Shown here one piece after another: positions 11,356 through 22,157 of a stretch of DNA of 64,000 bases (its first letter is position 1; each line of letters opens with the position of its first letter). The notes beneath the pieces were generated by a model. The model made no database searches and was not told where the DNA came from. It saw only the letters and a list, made by a program, of their open reading frames with translations. A program made the position numbers and the translations under genes. The stretch is from Alopecurus myosuroides (Eukaryota > Streptophyta > Magnoliopsida > Poales > Poaceae). Location: positions 178,890,726-178,954,725 of the forward strand of contig CM054062.1 in NCBI GenBank assembly GCA_028641055.1. Direction: 5' to 3'.

Positions 11356-12069
11356 TTAGTCCCCGAAGCTGGTAGAGTCCTGCGAACTTGTTCACTGGGC
11401 CCTGCCAGTTTAAAACAAACCTTCTCTTTGCAACTGAAAGGGGCCGAGTAGCACCTCCACACGGCCCTTCAATTCTTGCTCGCATCTCTGCTTCTCCGAA
11501 TAGCAATATCTTTCCTCTGTGATGCCGAGTAAAATAACTTAGCGAAATCTCGAAACACAATCCCGCTCAAACGGACTGAATCCACCTCTGCGTGTCGCTG
11601 CGGGGCACGTGTCACACCCCTGTGCCCCCGACGCCTCGGTGCCTGGAGTACAGCAGGCCACGCGCCAATAACTGCACCCCCGGCCCACTAGCCTGTTAAG
11701 TCACTTCAACTGCACTCAAGTGCCCACGATCTCGACGTGGGATTAACTGCGCCCGTTACGCGCGCGATATGCGCTGTGTGCGTTTCTAACGGTTGCGCAA
11801 CCCACGCCACACGATCTCTGTGCACGATCAATCCGCGAATAATCCGCTGGTAACGGCAACTCGAGGGGGAGAGATAAGTACCCCCTCGACACTCTCTTCT
11901 CCTCTTTCCAGCCCTTTCCAATCTCGCGCCCCCTCGCCTCTCCGCCGTCGTCGAGCACACCGCCACCGCAACCATCTGCTGCGCCGCCGCTCCACGCGCC
12001 GCAGGAGAGACAGAGAGTGATCCCTCCACCTGTTTCCACTTCCCGTTTCTCACAAGTTCTTCCGCCTCC
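11356..12069 (+). other. Region between the 3' LTR of B and its antisense gene
   Basis: This probably contains the promoter and 5' UTR of the antisense gene. The CT-rich part at 11880-12060 looks like a leader. I find no clear TATA box on the plus strand. The minus strand next to the LTR reads CTTCGGGGACTAA, a possible purine tract for the element. Confidence 0.5.
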
Positions 12070-15000
12070 ATGGCTCGCGGAGATGACGATGCCGCCGCCC
12101 GCGCCGGTTGGGAGGGATCGGAGGTCACGGCGGAGGACTGCCAGTGGCTCGTCGACACCCGTCGCGTCCCTCCCGGCGTGAGGTGCAGGCAGCCAGGTAA
12201 CGAAATCATCCCCACGCCCAAGAAGGATGAATTCGTCGTCTTCCTCGCTCATTTCAAACGCGGCTTCGGCCTTCCAATATCTGAATTTTTCTCCGAATTC
12301 CTCAAGAACTTCGGCCTCCAGCCACATCATCTTCCACCCAATGTCATGGTCATGCTTTCTATCCATGCCGTGGTGTGCGAAGCTTTCCTTGGCGTCTACC
12401 CAACCATTCACAGTTGGGCTAGATACTTCTTCTTCCGCAAACAGAGCATCCCCAATCCGGGAAACACCGAGAGCGCCCGCGCGATGATGCAGACGGGATG
12501 CGCCATGATGCTGCAGCGCACAACTGGCCATCACCCGCGCGTGAAGGGACTGGAAACTGTGCGCAAATGGCAGCACAGTTTCCTCTACGTGAAGAACGTC
12601 GCCACGGAAGAGGGGAAGCCGATCCAGGACCGGATAGGGCTTCTGAAGTGGAAGAACGCAAGGCCAACCCAACAGAACTGGGGCTACAATCCCAAGAGCA
12701 ACATCGAGGATGTTGTCCAGATTGAGCGGCGCCTGGCCAAGTTGCGGGACCAGGGATTCCGCCGAGATGACCCCATCGCGTGCTGGATTTCGCGCCGAGT
12801 GCTCCCGCTCCAGCGTCGCTCCCACAAGATGTGCTATATGGGAGGAAGCCGAGACTGCACAAGGACCACCACGTTCGAGCTCAGCAAAGCCGAGGTGGCC
12901 ATCTGGGCGAGATCCATCATGCAGACAACGCTCTCCGACACCTGGCTGTATGGCTTTGAGCCGTATAGCCGACTCAAACGAATCGAATAGGTTAGCCTTC
13001 TGTGCTTTGTTTCTGCACTCTGATACCGAGTAAATGGCTTCTCAGCTTCATATGCTTAGTCGCTGCATGCTGCACCGAGTAGAGTATCACAAATATCTTG
13101 TTGGATTTATATGCTTTGTGTTTGCACGCCATGCCGAATAGAAATCCTTAGCTGCATATGCTTTGTGTTTGCACGTTATTCCGAGTAGAACCCCTTAGCT
13201 TAATATGCTTTGTGTTTGCATGCTATTCCGAGTAGAACCCCTTAGCTTAATATGCTTTGTGTTTGCATGCTACTCCGAGTAGAACCCCTTAGCTTAATAT
13301 GCTTTGTGTTTGCATGCTACTCCGAGTAGAACCCCTTAGCTGAGAAGTCAACTCACTTGTGCTATCTCTTTGCCTCTACAGCACATCGATCGCCAGGGAG
13401 AGGAAGATGTCGAGGTCTTCGAGGGCAATTGGTCTGATGACCGAGAAGAAGACGATGAGACCGCCTACGACACCCAAGACACCCTCTGCATGCCTCACGC
13501 CAATCAGCCTGGTAAGCACCAAGTTGACGCGTCTATCCGGGACTGGTCCGAGGATGACGAAGGTGACCAAGTTCACCTTTCTGATCGTGAGTAGCGCACT
13601 CTGATTTCCTTTTCTGTTTCTGAATTCCTTTTCTCTTCTACTCTGCAGAGGATCCTGAGCTTAACGATGATGACGAGGAGCCCATAGATGTCAAGCCTCT
13701 ATCTGTGGCTGCTCCCACAACTCGGAAGAGGGTGGGCAGTGGCGACCAGGAGCCTCCTACCAAGAAAGCCAAGAAGACCGAGAAAAAGAAGACCACCACC
13801 GCCAGAAGACAACCTCCCACCGCCAAAGGGTAAGTCACTTCATCCGAGTACCACTCTGTTGCTGTTTCTCACTATGCTTTTCTCCTTCTCCATTTCTGAA
13901 CCATTTCCCTCTTCCAGCGCCCCTCTGGACGCTGATGCTGCAGCAGCTCCCACTCGCTCCAAGAGGAAAGCCGTTGTGGACCTCGAGAAGCTCGTCGATC
14001 TCTCGGAGGAGGAATATGAGCCAGTTCAGCAGGACAGGACGCGTGCGTCCTCTCCTGTTAAGTTAGAAGAAGACATCGGCGCTGAGAACACAGGCGCTGG
14101 TGAAGATGTTGACCCCAACCTCCAACAGCAGCAAGACGCTGCTCACGACGAGACGCCACCGTCTCCCCCAGCTGCAACGGCTGGGAGAACACTGAAGAAG
14201 ATCTCCAGTAGCAACAAGATAGGGCCGTGCTGGAGCGGCAAGATGACACCGCCGAGCAGCAGGACACTGAAGCTGTCACTCAAGATGACCCCGCGGCCAG
14301 GCCGCGGGTAGAAGAAGTGATAGACACAACACCCGATCCCGCTGCCGAGCAGCGGGTAGAGAACACAGTGGTTGAGCCAGTCCTCCAGAGCCAAGCGCAA
14401 CCAGACGCTGCGCAGGGTAGCCGGCCCCCTGTGCCGCCTACCCAGCAGGTGACTCCACCGACTGCGCCAAGCCCTCCACCAAAGCAGAGTACATCCAAGA
14501 CCACTTCTCAGCAAATGCCTCCATCCGCTTCACGCCAAGCGCCTCCGTCCGCTTCTCGGGCGGACACTGCTCCCAGCCCCAAGAAGACCATCAAGCCTGA
14601 GACCAAGGGTGTCCGGCAGCAGCCAAAACGCGCTGCGTCGCAAGCCGGACAGATGATGCCGCCTCCCAAGCCTCAAGATGTGCCATCCGGGAAGCCGCCG
14701 AGGAGCAAGCAGTTGACAATCGGCGGGCCTACCTCCAGCAGCAACCCAGCTGGTGCTGGATCTGCTGGCCCTGCTGAAGGAACTGTTGCTCGTGCCCAAG
14801 CCAGTTGGCCACACTACATGCTGGAGGCATCCAAGCGCTACGAGACCATATTGTCCAAGGGTGAGAAAAAGCTCTCTATGCTGAAAGATGGCCCGGCCGT
14901 GGCGACCGCATCCAAGTCCAAGGGCAAGGAAGCAGCAGCCGTTCCAGAACTCTTGTCTCGCGAGGCAGGAGACACCGAGTGCGAAACAGAAGGCCTGACA

Positions 15001-17155
15001 GCGATCATGGACCGAGTAGGGTTCGTGGACCAAGCTTGGAATAGCAAGACGCACGGCAACCCTAAGTGGGAAGGTCTTCAGCTAGGTCCACTTGATCACT
15101 ACCGCGTCGACTGGAACAAGGCCGATGTCGGCTCTGTTCCAATGACGATCGCTAGCCCCACCTGCACTCTGGCCGGGATCCTCCGCAAAGCCGCCGAGGA
15201 CGCCGAGCAATCTTACACCGTAAGTGTTTTCTTCCTTTCTTTGCTTTTTCCGAGTTGCAATTTCTCTTTTCTTCTTCTCTTCTCTTCTTTGCCTCTTTAC
15301 CTCTTTACCTCTCAGCCATTCCCCCAGTCCCCGAGATTCGGGCCAGGTAGGCGAAAAGCTCATCCGAGTTGCCATCTACCCGGGCCAAATCTTGCAAAAT
15401 ACTTATACTTTTTCTCCTCTCATTTTCAGAATAGTGTCCTGAAGAGGACAGCTGTGTTCCACCGGCTACTCTGGAACCACCGTATTGCCAAGGACCGCCT
15501 CGAGGCTCTTGAAGCCGAGAGGAAAAGTGATGCAGCGATGGAGCAGGCGGCACTGGACCGCGCTCTCCAGCTTTCTGAAATGGAAGGTAAGCCTCTAGCT
15601 ATTCAGTTTGTGCGTTTTGTGTTCACGCCCGTGTTTCGCTTTTTGCTCTAACCTTGTTTTACTCTACAGGCAAACTCAAACGAACTTAAGGAGCAGCACC
15701 AACACTGCCATGTCTTCGCTTCCTCCGCTGAGAGCACGATTAAAATACTGGAAGGTGAGTTACTAGCTACTATGCACTCGTGCCTCTTTACTTATCTGGT
15801 TACTCTGCTAACAGTATTGCTCTTCTCGCAGAAGAGAATAAAACATTCCGGGAGCAGCACTTGAACTGCCTGATGCCTGCCGAGGTGCAGCAGCAGCTGG
15901 AATCCCGAGAAGCTGAGCTCAAGAAAGAGCGCCTCGCCGAGATGGCGGAGTTTGAAGAGATGCAGGTTAAGCTGAAATCTACTCTCCAGGATGCCCTCGA
16001 CCAGGCTGCCGAGAAAGAGGAGGTCAAGACAGCAGCCAAGGCCAAAGAGAAGGCGCTTGAGTCCGAGATCTCGATGCTGAAGAAGCACAACGAGGAACTC
16101 ATCCTCCAGATCTCCAACGCACGCCGTATTGAAGACAGGCACATTGCTGACGAGGAGGACTGGAAGATCAAACTGGACGCGCTGCTGGTGGATCTCAAAC
16201 GTAAGTCTTCCCTTCTCTGCACCTGGCTGTTTCTCTTCTCATCCCTTCTACCTGGTTTCATCTCTTCTCTGCCTCCCTTTCCAACTCTTATTGGTTTCTC
16301 TTTCATATATCTTCCCTGATCTCCGCGCCGCTAGCACGCCTGCTCTGGAAAAGGCCAAGCAACTCCGAGCTGCCTCCGGGATGCCCATCAATACCAAATC
16401 CATTGTCGATGATAATCTCCTGAGTATCAAGACTCAACTCCGCCAACTCAAGGGCTTGGGCACCTCCATGGTGTCCACTGCATACAAGCTTCACGATCTG
16501 TTCTGGTCGGATCAATCTGCACCAGACAGCTTCAGCACGCTCTCCAAGAAGCTGGACGGCGTGAAGGCCGAGTTGAAGAAGTGGCGCGCCTCTGCAGCTC
16601 GGGCAGGAGCTGACGAGCTGCTCCATTTCATCACAAGCTGGTACGAAAACCTCAATCTTGACAGGATCCTTAAATTGCGCGAAGACTCCAAATGGACCAA
16701 GAATCCCGACTGCGTCACTCGCCGGAAGGCAGTGGCCTACGAGATAGCCTCCTATGCCGACACCGCCACCTACATCGATGGCCTCCCCGAGCCCGACACC
16801 GAACCTGAGGATGAGGGTGAAGATGAACAGGACGATGACGATGACGCCGAGTCGAAGGGCTTGAGTGTGTTTGAAGAAGATGTCACCGATGGATCCGTCG
16901 AGAAGGGGAAGGCCAAGGTTGATGCAGAAGCCGAGAAGCCGCAACCCAATGCCGAGGAGGCCACTATCACCACCGAGATGGTGATCCAGCAAGCGGCTCC
17001 CGAGCTGGGCCCAGCATCCAGTCTGCTGCATCTACCTCTGCCACGGATCCAATCTTCGTTGCCACGGCCACCTCTGACCAAGCTGCCAAGGCCAACTCTG
17101 ACGCTGATGCGGATAGCGCCAAGGAGGACGACACCGCCGCTACTAAGGAGTGAAT
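12070..17155 (+). pseudogene. Antisense multi-exon gene of element B (Transposase_28-like), decayed
   Basis: It lies between integrase and the 3' LTR, opposite in direction to gag-pol. Exon 1 (12070 to about 12990) has a Transposase_28-like domain: FKRGFGLPISEFF, LQPHHLPPNVMV, later CWISRRVLPLQRRS. F's gene has the same motifs. Likely further exons are 13382-13586, 13649-13829, 13918-15219, 15430-15586, 15670-15754, 15832-16200 and 16335-17155, most with GT-AG borders. They encode acidic stretches, a KKAKK-type basic cluster and Glu/Lys-rich coiled coils. The codon before the first donor is TAG, exon 4 has a frameshift and a stop near 14175-14211, exon 6 is out of phase, and another shift lies near 17015. 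Function of the family is not known to me. Confidence 0.75.
12991..13381 (+). repeat. 47-bp tandem repeats in intron 1 of B's antisense gene
   Basis: Five units of 47 bp start ATGCTTTGTGTTTGCA at 13111, 13158, 13205, 13252 and 13299 and end at 13345. Each carries CCGAGTAG or CCGAATAG. Two more diverged units precede them from about 12996. Units 3-5 differ at only one or two bases, so the array grew recently. The stretch is intronic by the inferred exon borders. Confidence 0.9.
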
Positions 17156-17788
17156 CCTGAAAACTTTCATCTTTGAACTTTGATCAGATCCCCGGGATGC
17201 CGGGTGCAAATGTATCCACACTATTAAGTCTTTGTTGCTACTCAGTTTTATCTTAGTTGAAGTTCTTAGCAACTCTGGCTCAATGTCGGGTTGCGTTAAT
17301 ATGCAAGTCCCCGAGTTGCATTTTTTATCCACTCTTCCGTTTTATCTCAGCTCTTACCTGCAACTTGTTGCTTTTTTGGTAGTCGAGTCACAAGAGTTCA
17401 AAGTTGGAGTTTCAAATACTTAGCCACTTAGAAAACTCATAGTAACGCTGCCCACCACTTAGCATAAAAGAAAAAACAGTAAAAAACACTCTATTCGGTT
17501 GCCACACGTTTCCTTCCCTTCGCAATTTTTCATGTTTTCATTGACCCTTTGGCTTGTTCTCTGGCTTGCCATGAAGCCGGGTTGCGGACAGCAGCAGAGT
17601 CGCAGAGTGTCCGGTGGGTTTAAACACACTACTTTGTATGCTTTTGAAATTCTAAGTGGTTCAACCGAATAGACAAAGTAAAACAGAGTAAACACAAGGA
17701 ACAATTTGGATGAGGGCAGTCCTCGAGTTCAATTTCAGATTGCCGAATAGGAGTTTAACTCGGATAAGAAGATACATACACAGTTTGC

Positions 17789-20700
17789 TCATGAGTGAAA
17801 ACGTCGGAGTAGAGCTACATTCCAAGGGCGCTTGGATTCCTCTCCAGCCCTATCCGGCATGTTCTTCTGGGGTGGTTGTGCGTCAACTAGATAGTAGGCA
17901 TCATTGTGCAAAGCCTTGCTCACAATGAAAGGCCCTTCCCACGGAGGGGAAAGCTTGTGCATCCCGGTCGTGCGCTGCACGAGCCTAAGCACCATGTCTC
18001 CTTCTCGGAAAACCCTTGGGTTCACTTTCCGGCTGTGATAACGCCTCAAGTTTTGCTGGTAAACAGATGAACGTGACAGAGTTAGCTCTCTTGCTTCTTC
18101 TAGCAGGTCAACGTCATTTTCTCGAGTTTCTCTAGCCTCAGCCTCAGTGTAGAGGGTTACTCGGGGCGAGTCATGCTCTAGGTCAGTGGGCAACACGGCC
18201 TCAGCTCCATATACCAGGAAGAATGGTGTGTAGCTGGTTTACCAGTTAGGGGTAGTCCTTAGACTCCAAAACACCGCTGGCAACTCATCTAGCCAACACC
18301 CAGGTGTTTTCAGCAGTGGCTCAATCAGCCTTGGCTTTATGCCTGATAGCACCATGCCATTTGCTCTTTTAACTTGCCCATTGGAGGCAGGATGCGCAAC
18401 AGATGCAACATCTAGTCGAATGCGCTTATCTCTGCAGAACCTTGCAAAAGCACCCTCAGCAAAGTTTGTGCCATTGTCCGTGATAATGCTGTGCGGGTAG
18501 CCATATCTCAGGACCACATCCTTCAGGAAACTCACAGCAGTGGCTCCATCGCACTTCCGAATAGGCTTCACCTCAATCCACTTGGTGAACTTGTCAACCA
18601 TGACCAAGATGTGAGTCATGCTGCCTCTAGCCGGCTTGAAAGGACCCACCATATCCAAACACCAAACTGCAAATGGCCAAGTAATGGGAATGGTCTTCAA
18701 CTCGGAAGCTGGCATATGAATCTTACTTGCAAATCTTTGGCAGCCATTGCACTTTCTCACGATATCTTCAGCTTGCTTCAAGGCAGTGAGCCAAAAGAAG
18801 CCATGCCGAAAAGCCTTGTTGACCAGAGCCCGAGAAGAGGCGTGATGCCCGCATTCTCCTTGATGTATCTCCAACAGAGTTTCTTCTCCTTCCTCTGGCT
18901 CTACACAGCGTTGCAGCACACCAGTAGGACTTCTTCTATGTAGCACATCTCTGAAGATAGTATAGCCCTTGGATCTTCTCTGAATTTGCCTTGCGGCAAC
19001 TTCATCACTCGGCAAGGTGCCGTCCTTTAGAAAGGATAATATGGGCAGAGCCCAACTCGGTGTCTCCCGGATGGGAAACACTAGTTCATCCAGTTCCATT
19101 GGATCAGCCACCACTTCCTCTTCTGAGTTGGAGACGAGTCCCCGAGCACTCAGCAAGGACCCCCTCAATGAATGCGACAGTCCCCGAGTTATGAGGGGCA
19201 GTCCCCGAGTAAGAAGGGACAGTCCCCGGGTTGCAGGTGCCAGTCCCCGGGATGGAGACGGCAGTCCCCGGGTTCTCTTTTGCAACCTCCCAGTCAATCT
19301 CCATGGGAATAGCTTCCTCGCCGGGCAGAGAAGGAACGAATATGGATTACGAGTTGGGGGATGGCTTGATAGATGGCTTTCTCAAATGCTCCAAGGCTAT
19401 CCCAGCCGGGATGTACTACCGAGAAGACCCCAACTTGGACAGCTCATCGGCTGCCTCATTCTCTGCTCGGTGTATGTGTTTGAACTCGCACCCTTCAAAG
19501 AAACCAGTCATGGTTTGCACCAGAAACCGATATGATGCCATATTGGCATCCAGAGCATCCTAGGTGCCTGATACTTGCTGCACCTCCAGATCCGAGTCGC
19601 CATAACAGATGATGCGCTGCACGCCAACCTCCTTGGCCACCTTGAAGCCGTGTACCACGGCCTCGTACTCTGCTACATTGTTGGATGCCTTGAAATGGTT
19701 TTGCAGCACATACTTGAGTTGATCTCGCTTGGGTGACGTGAGCACCACGCCAGCCCCAAGGCCTTCCTTCACCTTGGAGCCATCAAAATGCATCTTCCAG
19801 TAGTTGTCCACTTGAGAAGGAGGCTCATACCGCACCTCAGCCCAATCCACCAGAAAATCTGCTAAGATCTGAGACTTGATGGCTTCTCGTCTTGCGTACG
19901 AAGGAGCGTACATGGCCAGCTCGATCGCCCACTTGGCTACTCTGCCACTTGCCTCCTTGTTTCCCATGATGTCCGAGATGGGAGCAGAACTCACCACTGT
20001 GATGGGATGCTCTTGGAAATAGTGCTTCAGCTTCTTGGTGCCCAGGTACACGCCGTAAGTCATCTTCTGGTAATGCGGGTAGTTCTGCTTGGAGCTAGAC
20101 AGCACCTCACTGAGATAGTATACTGGCCGCTGCACAGTCTTGCCTTCCTCTTCTCTCTCCACCACAATCACAACACTGACCACTCGGTTAGTTGCAGCAA
20201 TGTACAGCAGCATTGGCTCTTTGGGTAGCGGACTAGCCAAGATGGGAGCGCTACCCAGCATGGCTTTCAACTCCTTGAATGCTACATCAGCTTGCGGTGT
20301 CCAGACAAACTTGTCACTCTTCTTCATCAATTGATACAGAGGCAAGGCCTTCTCGCCCATTCTGCCCAGGAAGCGGCTCAAAGAAGCCAAGCAACCAATG
20401 AACTTTTGCACATCCTTCAGTGATCTCGGCAAAGACATGCTCTCTATAGCTTTTATCTTTGAAGGATTGGCCTCAATGCCCCGACTGGATACCAAGAAGC
20501 CGAGTAGCTTGCCAGCCGGGACGCCAAAGGTGCATTTAGTCGGATTCAGCTTCATTTTGTACTTGCGCAAGTTGGCAAATGTTTCCTCAATGTCACTAAG
20601 CAGAGTATGTGTTTTATTCGTTTTGATGAGAATGTCATCTACGTACACCTGCACATTTTTGCCAATTTGATCATGCAAGCATTTCTGCATGCATCTCTGA

Positions 20701-21236
20701 TAGGTAGCCCCAGCATTCCGCAACCCAAAGCACATGACACGATAGCAATAAGCCCCGTACGGGGTAATAAAGGCATTCTTTATTTGATCAGCAGGGTTGA
20801 GAGCTATCTGATGAAAACCAGAGTAGGCATCTATGAAAGACAAAAGCTCACAACCAGCGATCACCTGATCTATGCGGGGTAGCGGAAAGGGATCCTTGGG
20901 GCAGGCCTTGTTCAGGTCGGTGTAGTCCACGCACATGCGCCATGCGGTATCGGCCTTGGGGTCCTCCTTCTTCTTTTCACCCATAACCGGGTTGGCTAGC
21001 CATTCCGGATGCAATACCTCCATGATAAAGTTGCTTATCAGCAGCTTGGTGATCTGATCACCGATAGCTTTCCTCCTTTCATCACCAAAGCGGCGCATAG
21101 CCTTCTTAACCGGCTTGGCATCAGGCCGCACATGTAGCGAGTGCTCAACCAACTCCCTCGGGACACCCGGCAAATCCTCATTGGACCAGGCAAAGACGTC
21201 CCGATTCTCACGGAGGAAGTGGATGAGCTCGCTTTC
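17789..21236 (-). pseudogene. Pol of element B: RT, RNase H, second RNase H, integrase
   Basis: This is one continuing frame after the gag-protease TAG. RT has DAYSGFHQIAL and the active site YVDDILI (about 20600). A first RNase H is followed by a second, archaeal-type one (HFDGSKVKEGLG, YGDSDLEVQQ) near 19560-19780, a Tat-lineage mark. A TAG at 19560-19562 and another about 120 bases on interrupt it. The 21-bp repeats at 19137-19283 follow, then integrase from about 19100. Integrase shows H..H and CNGCQRFA, Asp in WCLDMVGPF and Asp in IITDNGTNF, but the third catalytic residue is Lys in NGQVKRANG where Glu is expected. A stop lies at 18239, and the C-terminal tail (YHSRKVNPRVF, PWEGPFIV) ends at 17789. 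Inactive. Confidence 0.9.
19137..19283. repeat. 21-bp minisatellite inside pol of B
   Basis: About seven units contain AGTCCCCGAG or AGTCCCCGGG, with starts at 19137, 19179, 19200, 19221, 19242 and 19263. The spacing of the last five is exactly 21. The pol frame stays open through it, giving a seven-residue TRGL-like repeat between RNase H and integrase. Confidence 0.9.
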
Positions 21237-22122
21237 CTATTTCTCTCCCAACCCGGCGCCAATGATGGCAACACGGTCTGGGAACTCAGGGTCAACCTGG
21301 ACCTTCTTTGTTTCCTGGGACGCCTGGAACGCAGTCCCGTAATGGGAACTCGGCATGCCAGGCGCACCACCTTGCGCTGCTTTCGCCATAGCCACCACCT
21401 CATACATCTTCTTCTTCTCGGTAGCAATGACCATGGATTCCGCCAGCTGAGAACCAGCAGAGGCACACTCCAAAGACCTCTTGTAATCACCCGAGATGGT
21501 GATGACTCCATTGGGACCAGGGATCTTCATCTTCAGGTATGCAGCATGGGTTGAAGCCATGAACTTGCTGAGAGCAGGCCTACCGAGTAGGGCATGGTAG
21601 GGGCTCTGATGATCAACCACCTCGAACGACAGGATCTCAGTGCGGCAGTTCTCCCTGGTACCGAATAGGACGTCTATCCAGACACGGCCGATTGGAGCGT
21701 AAGACACTCCCGGCACAATGCCATGGAACGTGGTCCTGCTGGGTAGCAACATGTTCTCGGCCATCCCGAGCTTCTCGAGTGTGTCTCTGTACACAATGTT
21801 GATGCTACTGCCGTTGTCGATCAGGACCTTGCTGAACCTGACATTCTTCTGAGTACCCAAGAAGGTGGGATCCACCACCAAAGCATAGCTACACGGGTTG
21901 GGCATCACCCTAGGATGATCAGCTCTGGACCATGTGATCTCTTGGTTGCACCAGTGCAGGTAATGAGGCACAGTAGGGATCACAGCATTGACCTCCATCG
22001 CACGCATGTGCAGAGACTGCTTGTCGGCGGGCTCGGAGGTGAAGATCATGTAGCTCTCATGGTGTTCCTGGTACTGGTTGCAGTCTCCACCACCATTGTT
22101 GCCGTTGTTGTTGTTGCCTTGG

Positions 22123-22157
<35 letters not shown>

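Noticed and set aside
12070..12990. Long plus-strand frame as an ordinary host gene
   Set aside because: It lies between LTRs of element B with exact TSDs, and a homologue sits in the same place in F, so it belongs to the retroelement.
13111..13345. 47-bp repeats as a CRISPR-like array
   Set aside because: The units are head to tail with no variable spacers, in a plant retroelement intron.
14530..15375. Minus-strand frames within the antisense gene region of B
   Set aside because: They are shadows of the plus-strand exons and introns, with no retroelement or host motif.
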